This document shows, in pieces, positions 1-7,613 of a stretch of 17,612 nt of DNA. The notes below the pieces were generated by a model, which ran no database searches, was not told the DNA's origin, and worked only from the letters and a program-made list of their open reading frames with translations. Each line of letters begins with the position of its first letter. The stretch's first letter is position 1. Origin of the DNA: an uncultured Lachnospiraceae bacterium (GTDB taxonomy: Bacteria > Bacillota > Clostridia > Lachnospirales > Lachnospiraceae). The position numbers and the translations under genes are program-made. The DNA is taken from positions 1 to 17,612 of the forward strand of contig CAJTVT010000049.1 of the NCBI GenBank assembly GCA_910580015.1, read 5' to 3'.

Positions 1-272
1 TGCTCCACTTTGGCATGTCTATTAACAAATCCTTCATTATTATATCTTCTTTTTTCCTTTTTTGCAATCCTTTTTTTATTTTTTTACAAAAATTTTTCTC
101 TCTGTAATGTTCTCTCATTTATATATCTGATTCACTTCCAAAAAACTCCAAGTTTCTATTGACATTTCTTATTTTCCCATTATAATAATTCTTGTTTATT
201 ATCATTAAACTCAAAAATCATTATTAGCTTTATAAAAATGAAACCTGGCTTTTACACATTAGGAGGACAACT
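1..272. other. AT-rich upstream intergenic region
   Basis: This stretch is very AT-rich with long T runs and has no convincing complete gene. It carries the promoter and leader of the polyamine operon, listed separately. On the minus strand a possible ORF begins with ATG at 37 (reading MKDLLIDMPKWS) and runs off the left edge, preceded by a TTGCAA-17 bp-TATAAT promoter-like match at about 44-67. That could be the start of a divergent gene, but only 12 codons are visible and the TATAAT lies almost on the ATG, so it remains a guess. Confidence 0.4.
159..186 (+). promoter_or_regulatory. Sigma-A promoter of the XRE-potABCD operon
   Basis: A perfect TTGACA (159-164) and a perfect TATAAT (181-186) are separated by 16 bp in an AT-rich background. 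Transcription would start near 193 and give an untranslated leader of about 80 nt ending in AGGAGG (261-266) before the ATG at 273. No strong hairpin that would suggest a riboswitch is visible in the leader. The regulator encoded first may act here, but no clear operator palindrome was identified. Confidence 0.75.
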
Positions 273-812
273 ATGGATATCGGACACCGTATGAAAGAGC
301 TGCGCATACAATATGGACTGACACAACAGGAACTGGCGGACCGCAGCGAGCTTTCCAAGGGCTTTATTTCCCAATTAGAGCGAAATCTAACTTCACCCTC
401 TGTGGGTACACTCTTGGATATTATTCAATGCCTTGGCACTACCCCAGCCGAATTTTTTACGGATAAAGAACCGGAGCAGCTTGTATTCCGACAAGATGAT
501 TATTTTATCAAAGAACGGGAAGAACTACACCATCAGGTAAAATGGCTGATTCCAAACGCACAAAAAAACGCCATGGAACCAGTTCTCATGACATTAGCCC
601 CCAATGGGGCCTCCGAAATTCAACTTCCCCATGAGGCAGAAGAATTCGGCTATGTGCTAAAAGGCACCATCAAGTTGTTTTATGGTCCCCGCTCATTTAC
701 CGTAAAGCAGGGAGAATCTTTTTATTTTAAAGCTGAGAAAAAGCATTCCATAGAAAATTGCAGCAGCAGGGAGGCGGTTATACTCTGGATTTCCACCCCC
801 CCAAGCTTTTAG
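273..812 (+). CDS. XRE-family regulator with cupin domain
   Basis: This is a predicted DNA-binding transcriptional regulator of 179 residues. Residues about 4-62 form a helix-turn-helix of the Cro/C1 (XRE) type, with the typical GLTQQELADRSELSKGFISQ segment at 15-34. Residues about 100-175 look like a single cupin_2 barrel: H120 followed by acidic residues and GYVLKG (126-131), then GESFYF (147-152) and H158. This HTH-plus-cupin architecture is common in regulators of polyamine, amino-acid and other small-molecule uptake (PuuR-like), where the cupin is thought to sense the ligand. AGGAGG at 261-266 supports the ATG at 273. The gene is first in the operon, and its stop (810-812) overlaps the potA ribosome binding site, so it probably controls the transporter behind it. 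The ligand is inferred from context only. Confidence 0.9.
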   Translation: MDIGHRMKELRIQYGLTQQELADRSELSKGFISQLERNLTSPSVGTLLDIIQCLGTTPAEFFTDKEPEQLVFRQDDYFIKEREELHHQVKWLIPNAQKNAMEPVLMTLAPNGASEIQLPHEAEEFGYVLKGTIKLFYGPRSFTVKQGESFYFKAEKKHSIENCSSREAVILWISTPPSF

Positions 813-822
813 GAGGACAGCC

Positions 823-1896
823 ATGAGCAAACGACTCATTGATTTACAGCATATCACCAAATCCTATGACGGACAAATGATCTTAGATGATTTGAATTTA
901 TATATTAGGGAAAACGAATTTCTCACACTGTTAGGGCCTTCTGGCTGTGGAAAAACCACGACCCTTCGGATTATTGGCGGATTTGAAACTCCGGACCAGG
1001 GAACCGTCATTTTTGACGGCAAAAATATCACAGAATTGGCGCCAAACCAACGACAACTCAACACGGTATTTCAAAAATACGCGCTGTTCCCCCATATGTC
1101 CATTGCAGAAAATATCGCATTTGGTTTAAAAATTCGAAAAAAAAGCAAAGCTTATATTGATGATAAAATCAAATATGCTCTGAAACTTGTGAATCTGGAA
1201 GGCTTTGAAAAGCGTAGTGTAAATTCTTTAAGCGGCGGCCAACAACAGCGGATCGCCATTGCACGGGCCATCGTCAATGAACCTAAAGTTTTGCTATTAG
1301 ATGAACCTTTAGGTGCTTTGGATTTAAAACTGCGTCAGGATATGCAATATGAACTAATTCGACTGAAAAATGAGCTTGGCATTACCTTTGTGTATGTGAC
1401 CCATGATCAGGAAGAAGCCTTGACCATGTCTGATACCATAGTGGTGATGAATCAGGGATATATCCAGCAGGTAGGAACTCCTCAAGATATCTACAATGAG
1501 CCAGTCAATGCCTTTGTCGCAGACTTTATCGGCGAAAGCAATATTATTAGTGGGACAATGCTCAAAGACTGTTTGGTGCAGATTTTGAATGTAAAATTTC
1601 CTTGTGTGGATGAAGGTTTCGGAGCCAATGTCCCGGTGGACGTGGTAATCCGGCCAGAGGATGTGGAATTGGTTTCTCCAGAACAAGGAATGCTAACTGG
1701 GGAAGTTACCTCTCTGATCTTCAAAGGAGTCCATTGGGAAATGGAAGTATTGGCAAACGGCTATGAATGGCTGGTGCAAGCCACCCAAATGCACCCAGTA
1801 GGCGATCATGTGGGAATATGGGTGGCTCCAGATAATATTCAGATTATGAATAAACCAGAATCTAATGATGAAAAGGCGGTGGAATCCGATGCGTAA
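823..1896 (+). CDS. potA: Spermidine/putrescine ABC transporter ATP-binding protein PotA
   Basis: This 357-residue cytoplasmic ATPase powers polyamine import. Visible nucleotide-binding motifs are Walker A GPSGCGKTT at 38-46, Q-loop Q84, ABC signature LSGGQ at 136-140, Walker B VLLLDEP at 156-162 and switch histidine H194. The region after about residue 240 fits the TOBE-type regulatory domain typical of PotA/MalK-like subunits (for example VVIRPEDVELV). AGGAGG at 811-816 sets the ATG at 823. The gene overlaps potB by 8 bp, which suggests translational coupling. An iron or other small-solute importer would look similar for this subunit alone; the PotB, PotC and PotD partners favour polyamines. 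Confidence 0.95.
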   Translation: MSKRLIDLQHITKSYDGQMILDDLNLYIRENEFLTLLGPSGCGKTTTLRIIGGFETPDQGTVIFDGKNITELAPNQRQLNTVFQKYALFPHMSIAENIAFGLKIRKKSKAYIDDKIKYALKLVNLEGFEKRSVNSLSGGQQQRIAIARAIVNEPKVLLLDEPLGALDLKLRQDMQYELIRLKNELGITFVYVTHDQEEALTMSDTIVVMNQGYIQQVGTPQDIYNEPVNAFVADFIGESNIISGTMLKDCLVQILNVKFPCVDEGFGANVPVDVVIRPEDVELVSPEQGMLTGEVTSLIFKGVHWEMEVLANGYEWLVQATQMHPVGDHVGIWVAPDNIQIMNKPESNDEKAVESDA

Positions 1897-2710
1897 TTTA
1901 AAACGTCAGCTTCTGGCTGGCCCTTATCTTTTGTGGATGGCAGGCTTTATCTTGTTGCCTCTTATCGTAATCTTGTACTATGCATTTACCACAACAGGCG
2001 GAAATTTTACCTTTTTAAATGTCAGTTCCATCACTTTTTCTGTGCACTTTAAGGCATTGATACTATCTTTGAAGCTGGCCCTGATTTGCACCCTGATCTG
2101 CCTGGTTCTGTCATACCCTCTTGCCATGATTCTTAATAATATGAAGGCAAAGAGTCAGAACTTTATTGTCTTTATTTTCATCCTTCCAATGTGGATGAAC
2201 TTTATGCTGCGTATTTTAGCCTGGAGAATGCTGTTGTCCAATCATGGCGTCATCAACTCCCTGTTGGACACCATTGGACTTCCTAGGCTTGATATTTTAA
2301 ATACTCCCACGGCTGTGGTTTTTTGCATGGTATACGATTTCCTGCCTTTTATGATTCTGCCAATCTATAACTCTATGGCACGAATTTCTTCGGATGTGAT
2401 TGAGGCCGCCAGAGATTTAGGTGCCAACAGCATCACTATCTTTTTTAAGGTAATTGTACCACTTACTCTGTCTGGGGTCCTAAGCGGGATTATCATGGTC
2501 TTTGTTCCTGCACTCACCTCTTTTGCTGTCTCAGACCTTTTGGGCGGCGGCAAGGTATTGTTGATTGGAAATGTCATTGAGCAGGCGTTTATGCAAGAAT
2601 ACAATTGGAATTTAGGCTCTGGACTTTCTTTTGTCCTTATGATCTTTGTGATTGCCAGCATGGCACTGATGAATTCCTGGGGAGATGAAAATGGAGCAGG
2701 CGTTTGGTAA
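1889..2710 (+). CDS. potB: Spermidine/putrescine ABC transporter permease PotB
   Basis: This inner-membrane permease has 273 residues and about six hydrophobic segments, starting at 13-32 and 58-80. It carries the permease EAA loop EAARDLGANSITIFFKVIVP at 172-191, which contacts the ATPase. I chose the ATG at 1889, inside the end of potA, because a purine-rich GGCGG sits just upstream at about 1875-1879 and MRNLKRQLLAGPYLL is a normal PotB amino end. An in-frame ATG at 1865 would add eight charged residues and is less likely. It pairs with PotC to form the heterodimeric pore. The carboxyl end (GDENGAGVW) is short but gives a normal total length. Confidence 0.94.
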   Translation: MRNLKRQLLAGPYLLWMAGFILLPLIVILYYAFTTTGGNFTFLNVSSITFSVHFKALILSLKLALICTLICLVLSYPLAMILNNMKAKSQNFIVFIFILPMWMNFMLRILAWRMLLSNHGVINSLLDTIGLPRLDILNTPTAVVFCMVYDFLPFMILPIYNSMARISSDVIEAARDLGANSITIFFKVIVPLTLSGVLSGIIMVFVPALTSFAVSDLLGGGKVLLIGNVIEQAFMQEYNWNLGSGLSFVLMIFVIASMALMNSWGDENGAGVW

Positions 2711-2759
2711 ATTTTCAAAAATGCTATGCCAGTCAAAAATACAAAAGGAGACCAGACAT

Positions 2760-3539
2760 ATGATTAGAAAATCTGTAGAACGATTTTATCTGATTCTTAT
2801 TTTTTTATTTTTATACCTGCCCATTGGTGTGCTGATCGTATTGTCTTTTAATAATTCTAAATCCAAAGTGCACTGGGGAGGATTTACTTTAAAATGGTAT
2901 CAAAAACTGTTTTCTAACAGTGCAATCCTTGAGGCCTTCTCTACCACGATTGTCATTTCCCTTGCCTCAGCCCTGATTGCCACAATACTAGGCGTCCTTG
3001 CGGCTTTGGGAATCGACGCAATGAAAAAACGCGGCCAGGCAATTCTGCTGGGAGCCACCAATATCCCCCTGCTAAATGCAGATATTGTCACTGGCATCTC
3101 CATGATGCTTTTGTTTGTTCGTTTTACCAGACTGGGGATGAGTACGGTTCTCATTGCACATATTACATTTAACATTCCATATGTAATTCTAAATGTCTTA
3201 CCTAAATTAAAACAGAGCAGTCGTACCGCTTATGAAGCAGCGCTAGATCTTGGGGCTACCCCACTGTACGCTTTTCGCAAGATTGTGTGGCCACAAATAC
3301 TTCCTGGTGTTCTCTCTGGCTTTCTCATGGCAATGACAATGTCTTTGGACGATTTTTCCGTAACCTACTTCACCAAAGGCGCTGGCATCAATACACTGTC
3401 TACCATGATTTATACGGAAATGCGAAAGGGCATCCGTCCAGAAATGTATGCTTTGTCCACACTATTGTTTTTGATCGCTCTGGGCCTTCTGTTGTTTATG
3501 AATTTTGGCCCATCTGCCCAGAAACAACGACAGCAGTAA
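2760..3539 (+). CDS. potC: Spermidine/putrescine ABC transporter permease PotC
   Basis: This is the second permease of the importer, 259 residues, with a hydrophobic first segment at about 10-30 and further membrane spans at about 60-84, 96-120, 125-148, 180-200 and near the carboxyl end. The EAA loop EAALDLGATPLYAFRKIVWP is at 159-178, and the following MSLDDFSVTYF is typical of PotC. The start at 2760 is set by AAAGGAG (2744-2750) with a 9-nt spacer; an upstream in-frame ATG at 2685 lies inside potB and lacks such a site. It is 49 nt downstream of potB and 46 nt upstream of potD. Confidence 0.94.
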   Translation: MIRKSVERFYLILIFLFLYLPIGVLIVLSFNNSKSKVHWGGFTLKWYQKLFSNSAILEAFSTTIVISLASALIATILGVLAALGIDAMKKRGQAILLGATNIPLLNADIVTGISMMLLFVRFTRLGMSTVLIAHITFNIPYVILNVLPKLKQSSRTAYEAALDLGATPLYAFRKIVWPQILPGVLSGFLMAMTMSLDDFSVTYFTKGAGINTLSTMIYTEMRKGIRPEMYALSTLLFLIALGLLLFMNFGPSAQKQRQQ

Positions 3540-3585
3540 GGAATTATCCTCTGCCCGCCATACTATAAGAAAAGGAGAAATGCAT

Positions 3586-4641
3586 ATGAAAAAAACATTT
3601 CGAATTCTGCTTGCCATTCTTGCTGTTGCTGGTATCTTTGCTGGGTGTGGCAAAAAAGACTCAAAGAACACTCTAACCATCTTAAATTATGGAAAATATA
3701 TGGAACCTGAGGTATTGGAGTTGTTTGAAGAAGAAACTGGCATTAAAGTGGAATATGAAGAATATATTACTCCAGAAAACATGTATACCAAATACAAAGC
3801 AGGCGCTATCGACTACGATCTGATCTGCACTTCCGACTATATGATTGAAAAACTAATCAAGGAAGAGGAGGTTTGCGAGATGGATTTCTCCGCGATCCCT
3901 CTGTCAGAACAATTAGACCAGACCTATTTTGATTTTTCGAAATCCTTTGATCCAGAAAACAAATATACTCTCCCCTATTTTTTCGGAACGGTAGGCATTC
4001 TCTACAACCGAGAACTGGTAGACGAATCCAAAGTTGATTCCTGGGATATTCTGTGGGATGAAACTTATTCTGGAAAAATAATCATGGCTGACTCTGTGCG
4101 GGATTCCTTTATGGTAGCACAGAAACGCCTGGGATTTTCTCTGAACAGTACAGATGAGGAAGAATTAAGAGCGGCACAGAATCTTTTAATCCAACAGAAA
4201 CCTCTGGTATACTCTTACCTGGTGGATGAAGCACAAGACGAAATGATTGCAGAAAATGCAGCTATGGCTGTGGTCTATTCTGGAGAAGCCGGATTGGCTT
4301 TAGAATACAACGATAAATTAGCTTTCTCTGTGCCCAAGGAAGGCTCGAATATGTGGATTGACTCTTGGTTTATTCCAAAAAGGGCAAAACACATAGAAAA
4401 TGCAGAGAAATTTTTAAATTTCTTGTGTCGCAAAGACATTGCCATGATGAATTTCGACTATGTATATTATGCCACACCCAACACACAGGTGAAAGACGCT
4501 TTAGACCCAGAACTCCAAGAAAATTCCACTATCTTTCCACCCAAAGAAACACTAGACAACTGTGAAGTGTTAAAATCATTGGATGATAATGCAACCATGA
4601 AATACAATCTGTACTGGAAAGAGATCAAATCCGCAGATTAG
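3586..4641 (+). CDS. potD: Spermidine/putrescine-binding lipoprotein PotD
   Basis: This is the extracellular substrate receptor of the importer, 351 residues and membrane-anchored. The amino end is a lipoprotein signal: MKK, a hydrophobic core at about 7-18, then the lipobox FAGC with the lipidated cysteine at 21. The mature protein resembles family-1 periplasmic binding proteins of the PotD/PotF group (early NYGKYMEPEVLELFEEETG, later VVYSGEAGLALEYN and WIDSWFIPK). GGAG at 3574-3577 lies 8 nt before the ATG at 3586; an ATG at 3580 is too close to that site. It is the last gene of the operon and is followed by a hairpin. Spermidine versus putrescine preference cannot be told from the sequence by eye. 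Confidence 0.94.
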   Translation: MKKTFRILLAILAVAGIFAGCGKKDSKNTLTILNYGKYMEPEVLELFEEETGIKVEYEEYITPENMYTKYKAGAIDYDLICTSDYMIEKLIKEEEVCEMDFSAIPLSEQLDQTYFDFSKSFDPENKYTLPYFFGTVGILYNRELVDESKVDSWDILWDETYSGKIIMADSVRDSFMVAQKRLGFSLNSTDEEELRAAQNLLIQQKPLVYSYLVDEAQDEMIAENAAMAVVYSGEAGLALEYNDKLAFSVPKEGSNMWIDSWFIPKRAKHIENAEKFLNFLCRKDIAMMNFDYVYYATPNTQVKDALDPELQENSTIFPPKETLDNCEVLKSLDDNATMKYNLYWKEIKSAD

Positions 4642-4696
4642 CCACAATGGATGGCAATGCAAAATGATGACGATTTTTCTGGTGTTTATAGAACAT

Positions 4697-4736
4697 AAAT
4701 CCAGCCCCATTCAATCTAGAGAAAGGGGCTGGATTT
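4697..4736 (+). terminator. Hairpin terminator after potD
   Basis: The arms AAATCCAGCCCC (4697-4708) and GGGGCTGGATTT (4725-4736) are perfectly complementary, plus one further T-A pair, around a 16-nt loop. The hairpin lies 55 nt after the potD stop. The 3' side is A/T-rich rather than a clean U tract, so it is a likely but not textbook rho-independent terminator. The near symmetry of its flanks means it could work from either strand. Confidence 0.7.
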
Positions 4737-4780
4737 AAATTTGTGAACACAACCGAGTTTTGCATATTTTTTTCTTGTAC

Positions 4781-4809
4781 TTGCATTTTTAGGAAAATCA
4801 TGTTATTAT
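4781..4809 (+). promoter_or_regulatory. Candidate promoter of the DUF5688 gene
   Basis: TTGCAT (4781-4786) and TATTAT (4804-4809) are 17 bp apart, upstream of the gene at 4872 and downstream of the potD hairpin. The -10 is good but the -35 is weak. The separate terminator and this site suggest independent transcription. Confidence 0.35.
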
Positions 4810-4871
4810 GAAGTCTCTTAGAACGACATGTTATAGTTCCTTCCGCTGCCAGCACAGCACAGGAGGTATTT

Positions 4872-5789
4872 ATGACATACGAATCTTTTAAGCAACAGCT
4901 TATCACCACTCTCAAGGAGTTCTTCTCCGCTGATACCCAGATTTCTATCCGTTCCTTCCCCCATAACAATCAGCTTATACTGGATGGTTTGATGATCCTG
5001 GAACCTGGCAGTAACATCTCTCCCGCCATTTACTTAAACCATTACTATGAACAATATCAAAATGGCTCCGGTTTTGCTGCCATTCAACAGCAAATTCTTC
5101 AATATTATCACCAACACTGTACCCTTGGTAACCTTGACACGTCCTTTTTTACCTGTTTTGACCAGGTAAATCCACGAATTGTATACAAACTGATTGACTT
5201 TGACAAAAACAGGGAGCTTTTGAAAGAGATTCCACATGTACCTTATCTGGATCTTGCAATTGTATTCTATTGTCTGGTCCCGGAAACCCCTTTCGAAAAT
5301 GCATCTATTCTGATCTACAATCATCATCTAGCTTACTGGAATATCACGGACCGTGACCTTATGCGGTACGCCAGCAAGAACACGCCTCTGCTGCTTCCTT
5401 GGCGTTTTAGCTCCCTCGCTGAACTAATCCTGCCTGCGCTGTGCAGCTTTCCAGAAAAGGCACATAAGGACGCTCAGAGCTTATTGGAAGACCATTCCAT
5501 CCCTATGCATGTCCTCACCAACCAACAACAGTATTTTGGCGCCGCATGCATCCTCTATCCAGGAGTTTTAAAACAAATTTCAGAAGACTTTGAGGATGAC
5601 TTGTATATTTTACCCAGCAGCGTTCATGAGGTCATCTTGCTGCCTGTATCTATGGCGGAACGTCCTTTTGAGCTTGCTCAAATTGTGCGGGAAGTCAATC
5701 TGACAGAAGTAGCTCAGGACGAAATCCTCTCCGATTCTGTGTACCGCTACAGCCAAGAATCCGATGAAGTTCTGCAAGAACGCATTTAA
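4872..5789 (+). CDS. DUF5688 family protein
   Basis: This is a 305-residue protein that I recognise, from its opening (MTYESFKQQLITTLKEFF) and overall pattern, as a member of the DUF5688 family found largely in Lachnospiraceae and relatives. No function is established for the family as far as I know. There is no signal peptide, no clear membrane segment and no recognisable catalytic motif, so it is probably cytoplasmic. The second half contains LTNQQQYFGAACILYPGVL and an acidic patch (EDFEDDLYILPSSVHEVILLPV), a pattern of mixed hydrophobic strands and acidic loops. AGGAGGT at 4861-4867 sets the ATG at 4872. It stands alone between a terminator and a convergent repeat array, so context gives no hint of partners. 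Confidence 0.85.
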   Translation: MTYESFKQQLITTLKEFFSADTQISIRSFPHNNQLILDGLMILEPGSNISPAIYLNHYYEQYQNGSGFAAIQQQILQYYHQHCTLGNLDTSFFTCFDQVNPRIVYKLIDFDKNRELLKEIPHVPYLDLAIVFYCLVPETPFENASILIYNHHLAYWNITDRDLMRYASKNTPLLLPWRFSSLAELILPALCSFPEKAHKDAQSLLEDHSIPMHVLTNQQQYFGAACILYPGVLKQISEDFEDDLYILPSSVHEVILLPVSMAERPFELAQIVREVNLTEVAQDEILSDSVYRYSQESDEVLQERI

Positions 5790-5887
5790 AAATTCATTCC
5801 ATCCATCTGCATTCCATCCATCTGCCTCTCTTGCTTTACGACGTATCTGTTAAGTTCTATCAACATAGCTAGCGATATCTCTTTCAT
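5786..5887 (-). other. Short minus-strand reading frame in the last repeat unit (33 aa)
   Basis: From the ATG at 5887 an open frame of 33 codons runs through the last 67-bp unit and the two 15-bp repeats and stops at 5788-5786, overlapping the end of the DUF5688 gene on the other strand. It begins MKEISLAMLIELNRYVVKQE and ends in an MDGMQ repeat. There is no good ribosome binding site before it. It may be a decayed gene fragment amplified by duplication rather than an expressed peptide. Confidence 0.2.
5796..5825. repeat. Two tandem copies of a 15-bp repeat
   Basis: ATTCCATCCATCTGC occurs twice head to tail just after the DUF5688 stop, and it abuts the last 67-bp repeat unit. On the minus strand the 15 bp are five codons (MDGMQ), so they would extend the small reading frame of that unit without shifting it. 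Confidence 0.8.
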
Positions 5888-6088
5888 CTTGCATCTCTCA
5901 CTCTACAATGTGTCTGTTAAGTTCCACCAACATAGCTAGCGATATCTCTTTCATCTTGCATCTCTTGCTTTACGACGTATCTGTTAAGTTCTATCAACAT
6001 AGCCAGCGATATCTCTTTCATCTTGCCTCTCTCGCTCTACAATGTATCTGTTAAGTTCCATCAACATAGCCTGTGATATTTCTTTCAT
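5821..6088. repeat. 67-bp tandem repeat array, four copies
   Basis: The motif CTGTTAAGTT recurs at 5847, 5914, 5981 and 6048, exactly 67 bp apart, and the flanking bases match closely across each unit. Units 1 and 3 share TTTACGACGTAT and units 2 and 4 share TCTACAATGT, so the array is two copies of a 134-bp dimer. It fills the convergent gap between the DUF5688 gene and glgA. On the minus strand every unit begins with ATG (6088, 6021, 5954, 5887) and reads MKEIS(L/Q)AMLxELNR, but 67 is not a multiple of three, so the frame is lost at each junction. There are no spacers, so it is not a CRISPR array. Function is unknown. Confidence 0.9.
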
Positions 6089-6149
6089 CTCACAGAATTT
6101 TTCCGCAAATTTAGAACTCCTCTAACAGAAATCAATTCCTAACAGAACA

Positions 6150-7586
6150 TTATACAAGCTCCAGATACAATTTCTCGTATTTCTTCGCTGAATTTTGCCA
6201 AGAATTATCTGTTTTCATGCAACGTTTCATTAACATTCGCCACTCTTTTGGATGGTTCCGATATACATCATAGGCATAGCGGATAATATGTAACATTTCA
6301 TTGGCATCATAATTGGCAAAACTAAATCCTGTTCCAGTCTGCCAAATCTCATTGTACGCCTCCACGGTATCTTTCAACCCTCCAGTTTCCCTGACAATCG
6401 GCACTGTGCCATAGCGCATACTGATCAATTGGCTCAAACCACATGGTTCAAATTGTGAAGGCATCAAAAATGCGTCTGCCCCAGCATAAATTTCATGAGC
6501 GAGAACTTCACTGTAACCGATGGTTGCTGAAAGTTTACCTGGATATTTATCCTGAAAATACCGAAAAGAATTTTGGAACCGTTCCTCTCCTGTACCTAGA
6601 ACTGCAACCTGAACGTCCATGGTATTGAGCATTTCCTCCATCACATAATTTACCAGATCGAATCCCTTCTGTTCTGTCATTCTAGAAACCATTCCCAAGA
6701 GCATCGTATTCTCATCTACATTTAAGCCCAGCTCTTTTTGCAGAGATTCTTTATTTTTGCGTTTTTGAGTAATATTTCTCAATCCAAAGGGAGCAGCAAG
6801 CATCGGATCCTTCAAGGGATTATAGTCCTCATAATCAATGCCATTGACAATCCCTGACAACTTTCCAGAGACCTTTTGCATTACCCCATCTAATCCCTCT
6901 CCGCCTTCAGGAAATTTTATTTCTTCCGCGTAAGTCTCACTGACGGTCGTTACCCTGTCTGCATATAAGATACCTGCCTTCAAGAAATTTGTCTCTTTGT
7001 ACGCTTCCATAGCCTTATAACGACAATCTGCTGGCAAATCCCGACAGTTTTCAATGTCATCTATCTGCCACCTTCCTTGGAATTTTTGGTTATGGATGGT
7101 CATAATGGTCTTTGTATTCTGAAAAAATGGATCTTTGTCATAAAATTCTTTTAAAAATACTGGAAGCAATGCAGCCTGCCAGTCATGACAGTGAATGATA
7201 TCTGGACAGAAATCCAATTTTTTCAGACACTCCAGAACTGCTCTGGAATAAAATGCAAATTTATTAACATCTTCAAAAATTTGATTGTAAGGATGCTCCC
7301 CTGCAAAATAATGTTCATTATCAATAAAATAATACGTAATTCCTTCTTCCGCAGCTTCATCAATTCCTATGTATTCTCTTCCTCTTGGCATTTCCGCATA
7401 AAATTCTGTCACATGAGACATTTTCTGACGACTTTCTTCTGGAATGCACAGATATTTCGGCAAAATGACACGAACATCAAATTTTTTGCTGTTTAAATAT
7501 TTCGGCAACGCGCCTACCACATCTGCCAGCCCTCCGGTCTTGATAAACGGATTCCCCTCGGATGCTGCAAAGAGTATTTTTTTCAT
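6150..7586 (-). CDS. glgA: Glycogen (starch) synthase GlgA
   Basis: This GT5-family glycosyltransferase adds glucose from ADP-glucose to the growing alpha-1,4-glucan in glycogen synthesis. It has 478 residues, a normal length. Visible signatures are the amino-terminal KTGGLADVVGALP at 16-28 (K16 binds ADP-glucose), HCHDWQ at 132-137, GIVNGID at 245-251, SRMTEQKG at 301-308 with R302 and K307 (nucleotide-phosphate contacts), and EPCGLSQ at 380-386. GGAGG lies just before the ATG at 7586. It follows spo0A by 27 nt with no terminator visible, so it is probably cotranscribed. No other glg gene is nearby, so the rest of the pathway must be encoded elsewhere. Confidence 0.96.
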   Translation of the reverse strand: MKKILFAASEGNPFIKTGGLADVVGALPKYLNSKKFDVRVILPKYLCIPEESRQKMSHVTEFYAEMPRGREYIGIDEAAEEGITYYFIDNEHYFAGEHPYNQIFEDVNKFAFYSRAVLECLKKLDFCPDIIHCHDWQAALLPVFLKEFYDKDPFFQNTKTIMTIHNQKFQGRWQIDDIENCRDLPADCRYKAMEAYKETNFLKAGILYADRVTTVSETYAEEIKFPEGGEGLDGVMQKVSGKLSGIVNGIDYEDYNPLKDPMLAAPFGLRNITQKRKNKESLQKELGLNVDENTMLLGMVSRMTEQKGFDLVNYVMEEMLNTMDVQVAVLGTGEERFQNSFRYFQDKYPGKLSATIGYSEVLAHEIYAGADAFLMPSQFEPCGLSQLISMRYGTVPIVRETGGLKDTVEAYNEIWQTGTGFSFANYDANEMLHIIRYAYDVYRNHPKEWRMLMKRCMKTDNSWQNSAKKYEKLYLELV

Positions 7587-7613
7587 TTGAAAACCTCCAA
7601 TTTATGTTCTTTT

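Noticed and set aside
193..260. Riboswitch in the leader of the polyamine operon
   Set aside because: The leader is short and AT-rich and shows no stable stem or known aptamer core.
1865..1888. Longer PotB starting at the ATG at 1865
   Set aside because: It would add eight charged residues, and the start at 1889 fits the usual PotB amino end and a GGCGG site.
4625..4969. Minus-strand frame of 114 codons across the potD-DUF5688 gap
   Set aside because: It crosses the terminator hairpin and both flanking genes and has no ribosome binding site or recognisable protein pattern.
5821..6088. CRISPR array
   Set aside because: The units are contiguous 67-bp tandem copies with no unique spacers, there is no short conserved direct repeat pattern, and no cas gene is nearby.
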